The notes under the pieces are model-generated. The model worked only from the letters and a program-made list of their open reading frames with translations, was not told the DNA's origin and made no database searches. From NCBI GenBank assembly GCA_947359465.1, contig OX375882.1, positions 49,729,509-49,793,508 of the forward strand: a DNA stretch of 64,000 nt, given 5' to 3'. Within the stretch, counting starts at the first letter, position 1; each line of letters starts with the position of its first letter. This DNA comes from Metellina segmentata (lineage: Eukaryota > Arthropoda > Arachnida > Araneae > Tetragnathidae). The position numbers and the translations under genes were made by a program. Positions 36,386 to 48,735 of this stretch are shown here, in pieces.

Positions 36386-38751
36386 ACCAACCTAGATAAC
36401 TAGCCACAGCAATTTTTGAATAGTTGGGATTTAGACTTGCCTCAAAATTTGCGATTTAGATGCATGTAAATAAAAGCTTTGAGGCTACAGTTAGAAAACT
36501 TTAATGGAAACGCCAGTTTATTTTTTGTCTTATCGCATCACGAATGTGAAAAAACTTAAAAAAGGATTAAAAGCATTTTTTTGGCAGATCTAAATATCGA
36601 ATTTCATATCAATTCTTAAAACACATCGTTCGTTTGAACATGAAATTACTTTATTACCTTTTTATTTAACTGAATGATGTTTTACTTCATTTGAAAAGTT
36701 TGATCACCATTTACGGACAACTTTATATTATAAATGCATAAATGCTATTGCATATCCAAATGGATCCCGTATTTTGTGATACCTCTGCAAGTACAAAAAG
36801 TGCTTCCATCCAGACCGTGGCAGAAAGAATTTAACTCGGGAGTTGACTTGCAAAAGCAAATACAACTGATAGTCACAGAGCGATGGGAGCTTTGGGCCAT
36901 CTGACTCTATTCAAAAACCCTGCATGGGTTCCAAGATAAAACAAGCGATTAATTAGTCATGGAGTAGGTAGCGGCTGCGATAAATGATCTTCCCATTAGT
37001 ATAAACACAGGCGCGGAGGTCAAAACGGTGTTTACCGCTGCCTCCCTTTTACTTGCCCCATCCCAAGATGTAGTGCCTCTTGCCTTCTGGAGGTCGGACG
37101 AACCATTTGAAAGTGCCCTAGACAAGAAAGAATTCTATTCCCTCGTTTTTAAGACAGTTCCCAATGTAAACTGCGATTTTTTCTCCTCTCCCAACAGTTT
37201 TTCTGGGTGAAAATATTGTATGGTTTGAATACACATAGGATGAATGCACAGCATTATTTTAGTTATTGTTGGATTTTCAAAGATGTTATTCATTTCCGTA
37301 TGAGTTTATTGGAAAGATAGAATTGAAGATAGTGGAAAGGATATGCTGACTGGGATTTTTTCTCTTCTTCATCTGACCAAAAATTTGGTCCCGATGAATC
37401 TTCTTTATAACAATTGAATTGTCCAGTTTATGACGAAATTCTCAATTTTCCAAAGTGTTGTCCAATTTTGTATGACTTTCCGTTTGATAAGTTAAGACTC
37501 GCATTTATGAGCAACTAGCAACTTTTATTTCAACCATAATACTACTAATCATATATAGATTTGATCCCTTTTTGTTCAGGACTTGTAAGTCTCTAATAAA
37601 ACGCAAAAAGAACGACAACGAGTAAAGCTAACAGAACGCCAAACCTTCAAAAATTGTAGTTCTTCAAACAATCGAGTTCTTCCGTTTTAAACTCAACGAT
37701 TCTGTTTAAATTTTGACCAGATAAAAAAATATTTGAATTGCTTTTTAAATTGTAGAGTTGAAAATATCCATCATATATATATATATGCACATGCAAATAT
37801 ACCCTAGGTACAATAATCAATCTATAGCTAGATGAATGCAACTCTTCCAAATTTTACTGACCTGCCACCTTGTTGTATTAGTAGCTAACGGGGCACTTTT
37901 AAATACAAAACTCCAATGTTCAAATTTTATGGATATAAAATAAACTATAGATTTTTTCGCCAAAAATTGTTCCGAACTCTTAGAAAACTATACATTTTTA
38001 AAGATTACTCACAGAAGTCCTGATGTACAGTCACGGAAAAAAAACCCCGAATCAACTCCTTTATTTCCAGCACTATTAATACTAGAACAGATTCTCAAAG
38101 GTATCATTCAATAAAGAATAACGTCCTCTACAAATTCAAATAAAAAATTGCATAAGAGGACGTCTTCATATAAAATTTGGAACAAACAACGAAATTTTTA
38201 ATTAAAACACCATGTTTTTTATGCCATAATCAGATTTTACATCATTAAATTAGTCTAAATATGACGGTGCCCAATTTAATATGAAGACAACCCTTTATGC
38301 AAATTTTATACATTTAATTTATAGAAAACGTTGTTTCCTGTCAAACACCATCTTTGCATTTTCTCCACTGTTAAAACTGCTCGAATGAAGAAGGGTGGTG
38401 CGTTATATTCCCCCGTGACTACCTATAGTTCAATTTCACTCTCTGAATGCTGATAACTAATAATTATGTGAGAAACGAGATTTGTGTATGAAATTTTCAT
38501 CGAGTAACTAAGTATTACTGCAAAAACTTTTGCTAAACACAGAAGTATCTATTAATAAAATGAAGTGTGTATGATGTCTTTTCCGCGATACAAATATATA
38601 GACAAATTCGGAACTAGAGATATCGGTAAACAAACAAACCACTTAAAAAAATACGATTTTACATCGGGTTAACCAGTACGAAACATATACAAGTCTACAA
38701 CACAAACACTAGATCTTTCTTCATTTAGCTTTACATGTAAATAGGAGGGTA
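36386..38751. other. Non-coding sequence with candidate regulatory patch
   Basis: No gene recognised. The patch at about 36930-37060 is GC-richer and holds TTAATTAG, GATAA and ATAAACA-type words that could bind homeodomain, GATA and forkhead factors. Around 36880-36905 a phrase GCTTTGGGCCATCTGACTCT resembles one at 19781-19803. Confidence 0.45.
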
Positions 38752-39062
38752 GTTGAATTAACGTAGCACTAGAACAATACAATGGGCTGTTGGCAACAAT
38801 CTTCGATCAATTCCGAAGCGAAAGATTTGAGGACAATAACTCGTATTTTAAAGCTCAGTCAGATGATGAATTTACAACACCTGAGTTAGCATCCCTTTTT
38901 CCAAACTTCCACACCATGCCGAGATGAGGACTTTTGAAGTCATGGCAGATCTAAATTGCATCATCCCTTACCTACACGACGGTCTTTAGTTGGATAGCAT
39001 TTTGATCACAGAACCCTCCGGTTGCTAATCCAAGGCAGCACCGCGACCGTCTATTGTACTGA
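38752..39062 (-). repeat. tRNA-derived SINE
   Basis: A full-length-like minus-strand copy of the main family. The tRNA-like head at 39060-39000 has GATTAGCAACCGGAGGGTTC. The middle has TCATCTGACTGAG, and the tail at 38860-38752 has the ATTGATC-type to TACGTTAATTCAACTA end. It lies just beyond the retrotransposon remnant at 39078-39698. Confidence 0.8.
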
Positions 39063-39077
39063 GACCAATGTGATTCA

Positions 39078-39698
39078 CTAAAGAACGATTTCCGAAATAA
39101 ATTTCAGCATGTACCTGATTGGAATGTTGCCCAGTTCCGAGGGTTCGATACAATGGTAGCCCATATATTCAAATCGTTCTCCAGAGTAAAAATCACTGTC
39201 ACACAAAACATATTTTGGTCTTTCTTCTACCATCTGACAACCTCTACATAATGGGTCATCTATAACACCCATAAGGTTGGTCTATTCAGAGTACAGTGGC
39301 CAGTTAGAAGGCCAATAGCCACCCTAATTTCTTTCCTGCTTAATTTCAGTCAGTTCCTTCGATCTATTCCAGTGAGAGTGTTGATTGAACTCTTTGTCTT
39401 GTCTTTGATCATTAGATTGAAGCCATGTATGATAGGACTCGGCGATGAGTAAACCTTTGGTAGTCCCTCTAACCACGTTGTAAGGTAGACCCAAAACAGG
39501 TTCCGGTCCAATAAATGTCGTTTCAGATTCATGTTTTGCTAATTGATCAGCCATTTCTTTACCTCCAATTCCACAATGACTAGGGACCCAGATAAGAGAC
39601 ACTTTGTTTCTTTCAGCCAGTTCCACAAGTGCACTGTGACATTCCCACACCGTGCTAGTGAATGGTAGGTATATATATATAAGTATTTCAATTAACAT
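39078..39698 (-). pseudogene. Non-LTR retrotransposon 3' end with RNase H domain, broken
   Basis: The frame 39698-39324 carries the C-terminal part of an RNase H domain: VSLIWVPSHCGIGGKEMADQ, where the Asp of MADQLAK is the last catalytic residue. Coding similarity continues in a second frame as RVAIGLLTGHCTLNR, then in a third as DDPLCRGCQMVEERPKYVLC, a Cys-rich end typical of R1/Jockey-type elements of arthropods. At least two frameshifts and the lack of reverse transcriptase show an old, 5'-truncated copy. It sits between two SINEs in the same orientation. Confidence 0.85.
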
Positions 39699-39952
39699 AG
39701 TACCGGACTAACGCAACGGGCTATTGACGACGATCCGGGAGTAATCCCAACGGGAAAGATCCAAGAACAATATAATTTTGAACTACGGTCAAATGACGAG
39801 GCAACACTTGAGCTGGCACACCACTCTCCAAACTTTCATACATGAAGACATTTAAGGTCACGACCGATTTGGACCTTTGGTTGGATTCGAACTCGCAATC
39901 CTCCGGTTGCTTATCCGTTACTCTTCCAACAGGACTGTCTCGGCCAAACAGT
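39684..39952 (-). repeat. tRNA-derived SINE
   Basis: A minus-strand copy of the main family. The head at 39950-39880 keeps a good B box (GAGTTCGAATCC) after GATAAGCAACCGGAGGATTG. The tail is at 39780-39684, ending GGTACTATGTTAATTGAAAT. A short AT dinucleotide run separates it from the retrotransposon remnant. Confidence 0.85.
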
Positions 39953-42900
39953 TAATGGAATTTGCAAGAATCGTATTTGCTTTCTTTAAAATAAATTAAT
40001 CATGAATAGCTTATCAAATAAATTTATCATCGTTTCGTTAATAATTGTAAAATTCAGAACTATCACTCTCTTATAGAAGAGCAATTGGGTAAATTGTTAG
40101 AAAAACTAAGACTTATTCACCGTTTGTCCATCAATTTAATCCGAGCAATGGAGTAATATTCTGCTAGTATTAAATAGTACAGTATTCTAAAATTGCTAAC
40201 AAGTTGAACAACTTTACATAACATCAACATTACTTGATTATGTGATTAGAATACATATACAAACTAAAACTTATGTTGGTGATATTTTGTTCTTCTAAAA
40301 CATGAACAATTATGTTAACCTCTTCATAAATTCCTTCAATACTAATCATCTTCGCCCGAAATCATTAATCGTACATTGCTTCAACTACAAAGCATTAGTT
40401 GAAACCAGTTCCAACACGAAGACACTCATATATTTCTAAGACATGCATAAAAATTAAGAAATTTTACAATTAGATTGTCACTTTTTCTTTAGGTGAACTG
40501 GCGAAAGAAATATAACTACAATTCAGACTATCCCATATTGAACAGAAAAGTATAGATTGGATATGTCATAAAGACGTAAAAAGTATGAAGAGATGAGGCT
40601 GTTAAAGACTTTCTTTGTCGGTGAAAAAAAACAATTTTGTAGTTTAAACGTATTAAAAATATGTGTGTCAAACTTCATATCGAAGTTCGCAAAATTTTCC
40701 CAGTTATAAGTCATCATCAGACTCAACACTCAGATGTAGAATTTGGAATGAGTGCCACTTTAAAAAGATGTCGTAAATGATAAAAGATCGCTTTACAACA
40801 ATATATATCAACAAAAAAAAAAAACGATCAAAATTATCACAATGTATGGCGCTGCTATAGTTAAATAGCAAGAAAATGCAATAAGTTTTGAATATTCTTC
40901 CTGAATGTATTGAACTTAGGGGCGTTGAATCTGAATAGCCTTTTCGCAGGTGTTTGGCAAGATAACTATAAAACTATTGGATTGATAAACGAAAAATTTT
41001 ACACCTCCTTACGCAAACATCCTTTTATCGCTTAATAAACCAAAATGAGCGATGCTTCATTAAAAATTTTTTTATAGCAAAACCTCCGACGAAATATTTC
41101 GAGCTAAATCGATTATTAATTTCTTTGAATGTTTTCAAAATCTTCGGTCTCATCAAACGATAGCTACAGGTTTTGTATGAAGTAAAAAGTCGTTAAATAA
41201 CTTGGAGTTGAGAAATTATGCAAACCAGCGACCTCGGAAATTAGCGCTGCATAGTAGTCGAGGGCGGATAGCAGGCTTTATTTCCATTGAAAATCCCTTC
41301 AAAATTGCTTGCGTGAATGAACGTACACAGTTTGGAATTATTATATGCCAATAAAAAAAAGTAACAAATCAGTAATTTTAACCATAAACAAAGAGAATCC
41401 CCTCAAGTCTTCGTAATTTTTTTCCATTCATAAATAAAACGGAAATTCCAGTGGAAATTTCTTATTTTGTCTCAAGAAAAGCCTTTTGGACAGTAGCCCC
41501 TTGGCTACTTATTAACCTCTTTTCTATTTGTCTTAGATGTGCAGAGGGGGGCTAAAAATAATTCGAAATATCTTTGGAATAAAGGTTTGAAACGATTGAG
41601 GTTTATTTTACCAGTATTAGTAGAAAATGCTTTCCAATAAAATTATTTTACCGGTACTGCTAAAAAAAACAATATTTTCAAAAAACGTAATACTTAAAAA
41701 TTGATTGCTAATTTTTATGTTTGTACTGCCTTTTTATTTCTATACTGAGTAAAAGTATTTCAATTCTGAATGAAAAAGTTTGGACTTTTTTTCCATTCTA
41801 TAAATAATTTATGAGTATTTCGTTGATGGTATTCGGATATTTAAAATACTTAATTTGATATAATTTACATTTTGCAATAAAACAAGTCAATTTACCACGA
41901 AAATCCCAACCGCAAAACGTATTGATAATAAAAGCGTAATTTACATACTCGGTATTGGTCAATTTCAGAATTAATGTTTTATTTTTTAATTTGATTTAGA
42001 ATTCTGTGTTTGTATATTTGAGTTGACAGTGAAATGTTGCGAAAATATATTAGAATTTCCAGTATTATAAATAAGTGTTCTTTTTGTAAATATATCATTA
42101 TTGTCTTTATCAATAATGATCAAAAAAGTCTTTTTTCGAATTGTTCTTTTTCGGTACAAATTCCGGAAGTCAAAATTCGGCACTTTTTTCACATCTTTTT
42201 TTCTTCTTCAGAATTCTGTTGTTTTTTTTTCAATGACGAAATTTCGTTTCTGTTTGTATTTATGTGTTCCAGTATTTAACATATTGAAGATAGATTTTTT
42301 AGGAGCTAGATTTAAATGAATTGTTTAATTCTCTCTAAAATATCACTAGGCCAGTAATTTAAGTCTTTGGTTGAATATGTCATGTTTTGTAGAATGGAAT
42401 TTAAAATAAGATGGGTTATGTTAAGTTAAAACGAATAGCCATAAATTGTAGTTCACATATATTTAAAAATTTTGACGTAGAATTTAACTACAAGACGATT
42501 AAAAGCTAATTAAATTTACGTTTGATTTTAATGTTTCATTGGTGTTATTGAAAGCTGTACTCCACAGTCACATACCTGCAATTGTAATTCTAAATACGTA
42601 CTTGGTTTCCATTTAGAAATAGAATCTACGAATTTAAAATAGTACCATATGGATTTGTTTTAAAACTGAATGTCTGTCAGAGTAAAGCGAATTTTAAATA
42701 AGACTACTGATCTTGGAATAATAAAGTTAGAAATTAAAAAAAAATAAGTTTTTTTTTTTTTTGTCTTCAGTGACAGAAGGTTCAGGTTGCTTACTCTACC
42801 AATTTTAGCTGTTCTTACGCAACAGAAATGAGTGAAGCATTTGTTGAAAGCAGTAGTTTTTTTTTGAAAACGCTGTAAAATCGACTTTCTGTTTTGGGTG

Positions 42901-43402
42901 AAAAAATGTAATAATCAATTGATTTTGTCTACTATGATGACATTTATTTTTAAAATAAGCTTCTTTATTCTACTTGCCCCTAAATGGAAATTTAGAAACA
43001 AAATATAAAATGAAATTTGAGAACATCGCATATCTGGTACAAGACTATACGTCGAAAATTCTCCATTTTTACTGTGAACGTACTAGCACATAAAAGAAAT
43101 GAACGTATAGGAATATTTGTAATAACCCAAGGACTAGAAATCGACTTCTGTAATAGTAAAATCAGAAAACTTTTAAAGTTTGTTTTACAGCGAAAGTGCG
43201 ATGAATATGAAATGAATTGAATGGATGGATGCATGATTCATATTTTTCGTCCGAAGTAAATTGCAGAAGCCATGAAAAAGTTCAAACGATATTAAAAAAC
43301 TACTTTGTCCACTTAAATAATACTTCCAATTTTGCACTTCTTATGAAATTATGAAAGAGAAAAATAATTGGTGGATCAGGGTGGATCCTGACACATGCAA
43401 CA
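39953..43402. other. AT-rich non-coding sequence
   Basis: No coding region or mobile element recognised. The short open frames are AT-driven, with several overlapping Phe/Ser/Lys-rich frames around 42000-42320. Confidence 0.6.
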
Positions 43403-43565
43403 TAGCATAGTGGAAATTTGGAGAGTGTGGGGTACCAGCATAGATATTGACCTCGTCATCTGACTGTGGTAAAAAATTACGAGGTTCTTTCCCTTTGAGA
43501 TCGATCCTAGAACGACGCCAATAGACCATTGTGTTGGCCCAGTATGACGTAAATTCAATTACCTG
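43403..43565 (+). repeat. 5'-truncated SINE
   Basis: GACCTCGTCATCTGACTGTG, AAATTACGAGGT, TTGAGATCGATCCTAGAACG and CCCAGTATGACGTAAATTCA give the middle and tail of the main family. The tRNA head is missing or too diverged to see. Confidence 0.75.
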
Positions 43566-44555
43566 ACCACCTAAAACGACCTGCAACATCAAATTCACGG
43601 TGCGTGAACCTTCATATCAAAATGCCTAAAAATTAAGTCTCTTACTTCAGTTTCATGATTAAAAAAGAGTTCTGTGGAAACCATTAATCAAGGAGTGAAT
43701 GCAAATTCAATGATTGTTTTTTTGTGACTTCAGAAATTGCGTCCACCCAACTAGGTTTGGTTTTCTTCGCTCTACGGTCATTTTTTGCTTCGTGAGGGCT
43801 TACTAGATCACCACCCAAGTTCCAAAATTAATTGTCGCTTTCACCCTCATAGTTACTGTCGAAACTGCCGGAGCAGGTTTCTCTTTGGACACTGGGCGTT
43901 TACTTTTGAGTTAGTAAAGGATAATGTTAATTATGTACTAACATTAAATTTTTCACATGCCTTGGGACCACAGTAAAACACATGATTGAAAAATAACGAA
44001 TCTAATCAAAATGTTTGAAATAGTTTTGAAAGAAAAATGTATCACGAAGAAACAGTTGCTTTTAATCATTTCATATCAGCTCAATTTCACTGTTAAATTT
44101 CTTAGGAAATACAAATGGTAGTTTTACATTTGTACCCAAGAGAGGGTCCCATGTCCTATTTCTTTTGAAAATTGACTTAACGATAATCTTGTCCAAAATT
44201 CAGACTAAATTTCAGGATCAATGGTATTTCAGCTTATTAAAACATCCCGATTGTATCTAACTAAATAAACTTAGTAGTAAGGAAGTAGGAATAAAGCATA
44301 AAGAAGTATAAAAAAGTATAAATATAAAAGTATATAAAGTTAAGAAAAAAGTATAAAAATAACTATATCCCCTATATACTATCGTCTATATTATATTTTA
44401 AAACAGTTCACCGAATACTTTTTATTTTTGAGAATATCAAACGTCTTCAATCAACATACAGGAAAACTTCATTTCGTTTCACTCTACAATATTTAAGGTA
44501 TCCAATGTAACCTCAAGAGCAGTTTTATTGTGTCCATAAGATAGGAAGTTAAATT
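43566..44555. other. Non-coding sequence
   Basis: No gene or mobile element recognised. A run of AAGTATA-like words lies at 44300-44360. Confidence 0.55.
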
Positions 44556-44868
44556 TATGTCACAATATAGCAACACAACTGGGTTTTGGCTATGGTCCAG
44601 GATCAATCCCGAAAGTTACGATGTCAACACCTCGTAATTTTGAGCTTCGTTAAGGTAAACATCAAGGTAAACATCTAATCTGGTGTCCCATTTTCCAAAC
44701 TTTCACACCATGCTAAGATGAGGGCAGTTGAAGTCACGGCAGCAGATTTTACGTGCTCCAGGGCCCATGTAGACAGTGCACGGTCTTTGGTTGGATAGAG
44801 TTTCGAACTCTCAACTCTCTGGTTGCTAATCCGCATCTCTATCAACTGGGCTACCGTGACCCCTTATT
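44556..44868 (-). repeat. tRNA-derived SINE with clear A and B boxes
   Basis: On the minus strand the head reads GGTCACGGTAGCCCAGTTGA, then TAGAGATGCGGATTAGCAAC, then GAGTTCGAAACTC. The A box (TAGCCCAGTTG) is near-perfect and the B box is good. The usual family tail ends at 44560. A 12-bp direct duplication of AAGGTAAACATC lies inside (44654-44680). The SINE ends 15 bases before the hAT-like element at 44884. Confidence 0.85.
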
Positions 44869-45048
44869 GCGTTCGATATTACACAGAGATGCCAACTACT
44901 ACGGATTCTCTCTATAGTTTCTACGGAAGTGAATCGGGTACTACGGATTACGGAATCGATGATTTTTTTCGATGGAAAAATTCAATTTTATTTATTTTTC
45001 ACAGCATATCAATCAGTTTATTTATTTCTGTATTTTTTTGCCTATATA

Positions 45049-46461
45049 CACTCATTGCCATAAAAATTTGCGCACCAAGAAAAAGTCGTCAAAATGAAAC
45101 GAAATTTTACACATGTAAGTACTACTTTGATATAAGTAAGTGATTAGAAAATCAAAGAAAAAGGATCATTTATTGCAGAAAAAGTACAAATGAACGGAAG
45201 TTTTAGTACTCTGTTGGACCCCCTCTATCGTGAATGCACGATGCGATACGAGCGGGCATTGAGGCATACAAGTTCCGTATGATGTCCTGAGACATCTCGT
45301 TCCACAGTTGCTGTAAACGCGCCTATAGTTCGACCAAACTCGTAGGGTGTCCAACTTGCCATCCCAAATGATCCCAGATTTGCTCGATTGGTGACAAATC
45401 TGTGGATCGAGCAGGCCAGGGAAGGGTGGTAATGTGGTGGAGGCAGTCTTGTGACATCCTTACAGTGTGTGGCCGAGCATTGTCTTGTTGAAAAATGGCT
45501 CCTGGGAGCCCTGCCATGAGTGGCATCACATGTGGCTGAAGAATGTCATGGACGTACCGCTGGGCTGTCATTGTGCCATGGATCAATATTAGGTGTGACC
45601 GTGTATCGTAAGCAATGGCACCCCATGCCATCACACCAGCTGTGGGAGCGGTGTGTCGCTGTAAAGCGAAGGCAGGATTGAGGCGTTCACCACGGGGCCT
45701 CCATACACGAACACGATTGTTATCACTGCTCAAATTGAATCTAGATTCGTCGCTGAAGACGATCTGGTTCTATTCCGTTTTAGTCCAATCCCATCGTGCG
45801 CGACACCACTCCAAACGGAGGCGTCGGTGGGTGGGTGTCATTGGCAGCACATGTAATGGCCTCCGCGATACCAGAGGTCCTTCAGCCAGGCGCCTTGCGA
45901 TGGTTCGGGAAGACACAGGGGCCCGTACTGAAGGTGCTGCCTGTGTCTGGATAGCGGCCAATGAGGCAGTTGGCTCTACGCGTGCGTTTCGTATGATATG
46001 ACGGTCTTTTCGACGACTGGTCTGTCGAGGGCGTCCTGAGCCTGGTCTCCGTGTAAATGACGTCTCTTCTGTCCACTGGTCCCAACACCTCCTCACAGTA
46101 AAATCAGAACGGCCTACTTCACGAGCTACTCGCCGAGCTGACCACCCAGCTTCCATCATCCCGATGATTCTTCCCCTCTCGAACTCTGACAGCTGCTCAT
46201 ATTGTCTTCGATGGCGGCGTAACGACATGTGTACCTCAGCTTTTCTTTTGCAAACGATTTAAGTATACTCAAACAAGCTCTACTTACCTGTTTTATACTC
46301 CAAGGAGAACGAAGTTCAACGCCCTCTAGTGGCATTACGCAATGCGCAATCACGCTGCATTTCTAATCATTTGCATATCTGACCGACATGTACCTTCATG
46401 CCAAGTTTCGTTATAATCCCACAATTATTTTTTGGTGCGTAAATTTTTATGGCAATGAGTG
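45049..46461 (-). mobile_element. Near full-length Tc1-like DNA transposon
   Basis: Inverted ends of at least 30 bp (CACTCATTGCCATAAAAATT then T and CGCACCAA) lie at 45049 and 46461, with one or two differences between them. TA target duplications are at 45047-45048 and 46462-46463. The 1413-bp element holds one transposase gene on the minus strand. It inserted into a hAT-like MITE, so it is younger than that element. Its ends and length look competent for mobilisation by a transposase supplied from elsewhere. Confidence 0.95.
45203..46228 (-). pseudogene. Tc1-like transposase with two in-frame stops
   Basis: A single minus-strand frame of 341 codons runs from ATG at 46228 to TAA at 45203, the usual length for Tc1 transposases. 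Two TAG codons interrupt it, at 45770-45772 (just before NQIVFSDESRF) and at 45323-45325 (after SLVEL). There are no frameshifts. Residues 1-110 form the bipartite helix-turn-helix DNA-binding region (FERGRIIGMMEAGWSARRVA, then a GRPR motif). Catalytic residues are visible: Asp in FSDESRF, Asp in FQQDNARPH and Glu in LSPIEQIWD, with 32 residues between the last two by my count. A GRPR-type minor-groove hook is at about residue 64. A recently inactivated copy. Confidence 0.93.
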
Positions 46462-46763
46462 TATATGATTTTTAACGTATGATATACCTTATTGTAATTA
46501 TATATAATATAATGCGTTGCATGTATGTTTCAAATTCATAATTAAATACTTGAATTAATGATATATGCTTGTCATTAGAGCCGATTTGTTAACATTTTAC
46601 TCAACTACTGAAAGATTCTTAAAACTACGGATTTTTTCCTTTGGGTCGCAGGTTGGCATTTCTGAATTACGTTTGTAAAAATTTGTTCATTTCCGCTTTA
46701 TATATTTTTTAATGCCCACTAGCTGTTTTGTAATTGATTAGAAGATCCGAAGATGATTGTCTT

Positions 46764-47415
46764 TCTCTCTATATTAAAAAAAATACCCTTGTCACCGCAG
46801 GATTGAAAACTGTTTTGTTTAGCTCGATTCTTAGACGGAAAAGCGAAATTTCTTCCGCGAGTGAGCAAAAAACACTTATAAATTTTCTGTCTAAAGCCGT
46901 GAGTTTTTTTTAAAAAGAGTACTTCTCAACGTAAAGTTTTGCAGCTCGTTGAGTGTTTTTAGAAATTTCAATTTGGTCTTGATAATATTTTTGAAATTCG
47001 GGAAAAATCGGGACAATTTCGTTACTTTTTTTTAAAACTGTCATAACTATATCTTATTACTATTAGTTTTTAATTGTGAAAATATCGCATTGTCCCTCAG
47101 AATGTACTCTTTCTTATGATACAAATATTTTTGAAATTGGTGAATAATTAAATTCGATGCTATCAAAAGTTCGTCTTACAAAATTCGGAATCTTTGGATA
47201 TTTTCGCTACTTTTTGTTAAAACCGTCATATCTACAGCATAATACTATTATTTTTTAAATTTGAGAACATCACTGAATATCTTACATTGTACTCTTTCTT
47301 ATGGTACAATAATTTCAAAAAAATTGGTTAATAAATAAAGTCGATGCAATCAAAAGTTGGTCATACAATTTTCGGGGGTTGGCGAGAAAGCGAGCAGGGG
47401 GCGGACCCCCCTAGT
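46764..47415 (+). mobile_element. Non-autonomous Helitron with internal duplication
   Basis: The right end has a GC-rich hairpin (AGGGGGCGGACCCCCCT) running into CTAGT followed by T, which is the Helitron terminus and target. It shares GGGGGTTGGC-GCGAGCAGGGGGCGG with the element ending at 21650. The left end is near TCTCTATATTAAAAAAAATA; its exact first base is ambiguous because of a TC run. The body differs from the first Helitron and contains two diverged copies of a 185-bp unit (47017-47201 and 47202-47370). Confidence 0.75.
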
Positions 47416-47694
47416 TTTATAAATTTTTGGAATAAGAATGCTTTCTGACTAGGAGAGATTTGCTTTTAATGACGGTGGTAGTGGGTGGTCCCTCCACAAC
47501 TCAATATCACTGCTTACGAAACCGAATGATAAACTAGAATCAACAATCCGCGCTAAAAATACCAATTTTAGAGAAGCTTTGTTCACATGTTCCAACCTGT
47601 CACCTTATTTAAAGTAGACTCGTCTCAAACCACGCGATTTGATTGCTTTCTTGAACTGGACTATATGTAGTTGAATTTACTTCGCACTATTATA
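47416..47694. other. Non-coding sequence
   Basis: Nothing recognised between the Helitron end and the next SINE fragment. Confidence 0.5.
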
Positions 47695-47765
47695 TGTAAC
47701 TGTATTTAAGTCGCACTGGACTGATGGAGGACCGCGATCAAGCCTGAAGGGAAAGATCGGTGTAA
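47695..47765 (-). repeat. SINE tail fragment
   Basis: Minus-strand reading gives the 3' tail of the main SINE family (CTTCAGGCTTGATCGCGGTC and AGTGCGACTTAAATACAG). There is no head. Confidence 0.6.
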
Positions 47766-48454
47766 GCGTATGGATGTGGGTGATTGTCCATTTTAGGAGC
47801 AACGATGACTTATCCACTGAAGGGTCTTTCACAAGTAACCACTTTGATAAAATTAGTATATTTTCATAAAATTTCTTAATTTATTATGAGAAAAAAAAGC
47901 GGCATAAAATGTGAATAAATTTAAAACAATAGAACGAAAGTTAATCACAGAAATGTGACCGATCATCCACCCACTTCAAAGTTTTCGTATCCTGCGAGTT
48001 GAAGGGGCTCTCTTCTGCGTCAGTAAAAATCATAGAGGAGATATAAGACTGAAGTGAGTAATGTAACCTTTTTTTTTCTTCCCTTAACTAGTAGTAACGC
48101 CCTTTAGACGACTTTTGTATGTCTGAGGAAACAAACTTTCATTATGCGATTGGTCCGTATAGACATATTAGCTGAGTAGCTATTTTCATTGTTTCTGTCG
48201 CTACATGTGCATTCACACATTTACCCTGTCGTAAGATATTCTACCGCGAAATTAGGCGATAAAGTTCCAAATCGATCAACCAAGTATATTTTTAACTTAA
48301 CAATCACGTGACTACTAGCCGACAAGTTGGTCACTTTTTAAAGCTCTTCATTAAGCAATGCTCAATTTACTTCTACTTCAAGCCAATGGTAACAACTTTA
48401 CTGGTCCGTGTATATGTTCATTTACTTGATGGTAGGTTGGTGTGTTGATGAATT

Positions 48455-48735
48455 TACATCATAATGGAGCAACACAACGGACTAGTGACGACGGTCCGAG
48501 ATCAATACCGAAAAGAAAGATCCGAGGATAACGCTCTATTGTTTTGAACCATGATTAGATGACGATCAACACATGCGTGAACTGACTAACCACTCTCTAA
48601 ACTTCCACACCATGCTAACGTGAGAACATTTTAGGCCACAACAGTTTGAACGTGCATCCATCCTTTTTCACTACGGTCTTTAGTTGGATCGAGATTCAAA
48701 CTCTCAAACCGTCTGGCTGCTAATCCGCGGATATA
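48455..48735 (-). repeat. tRNA-derived SINE
   Basis: A full-length-like minus-strand copy. The head at 48735-48670 has GATTAGCAGCCAGACGGTTT and a B-box-like GAGTTTGAATCTC. The tail ends at 48456 with GTTGTGTTGCTCCATTATGA. Confidence 0.8.

Larger units (their letters stand above)
44884..46664. mobile_element. hAT-like MITE split by a Tc1 insertion
   Basis: CAGAGATGCCAAC at 44884-44896 faces CAGAAATGCCAAC (complement) ending at 46664, consistent with hAT termini. Removing the Tc1 element at 45049-46461 leaves about 366 bp without coding capacity. The flanks (ATTACA left, ATTACG right) look like a decayed target duplication. An alternative is chance similarity of short ends, but ACTACGGATT words near both ends favour a single element. 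Confidence 0.6.
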
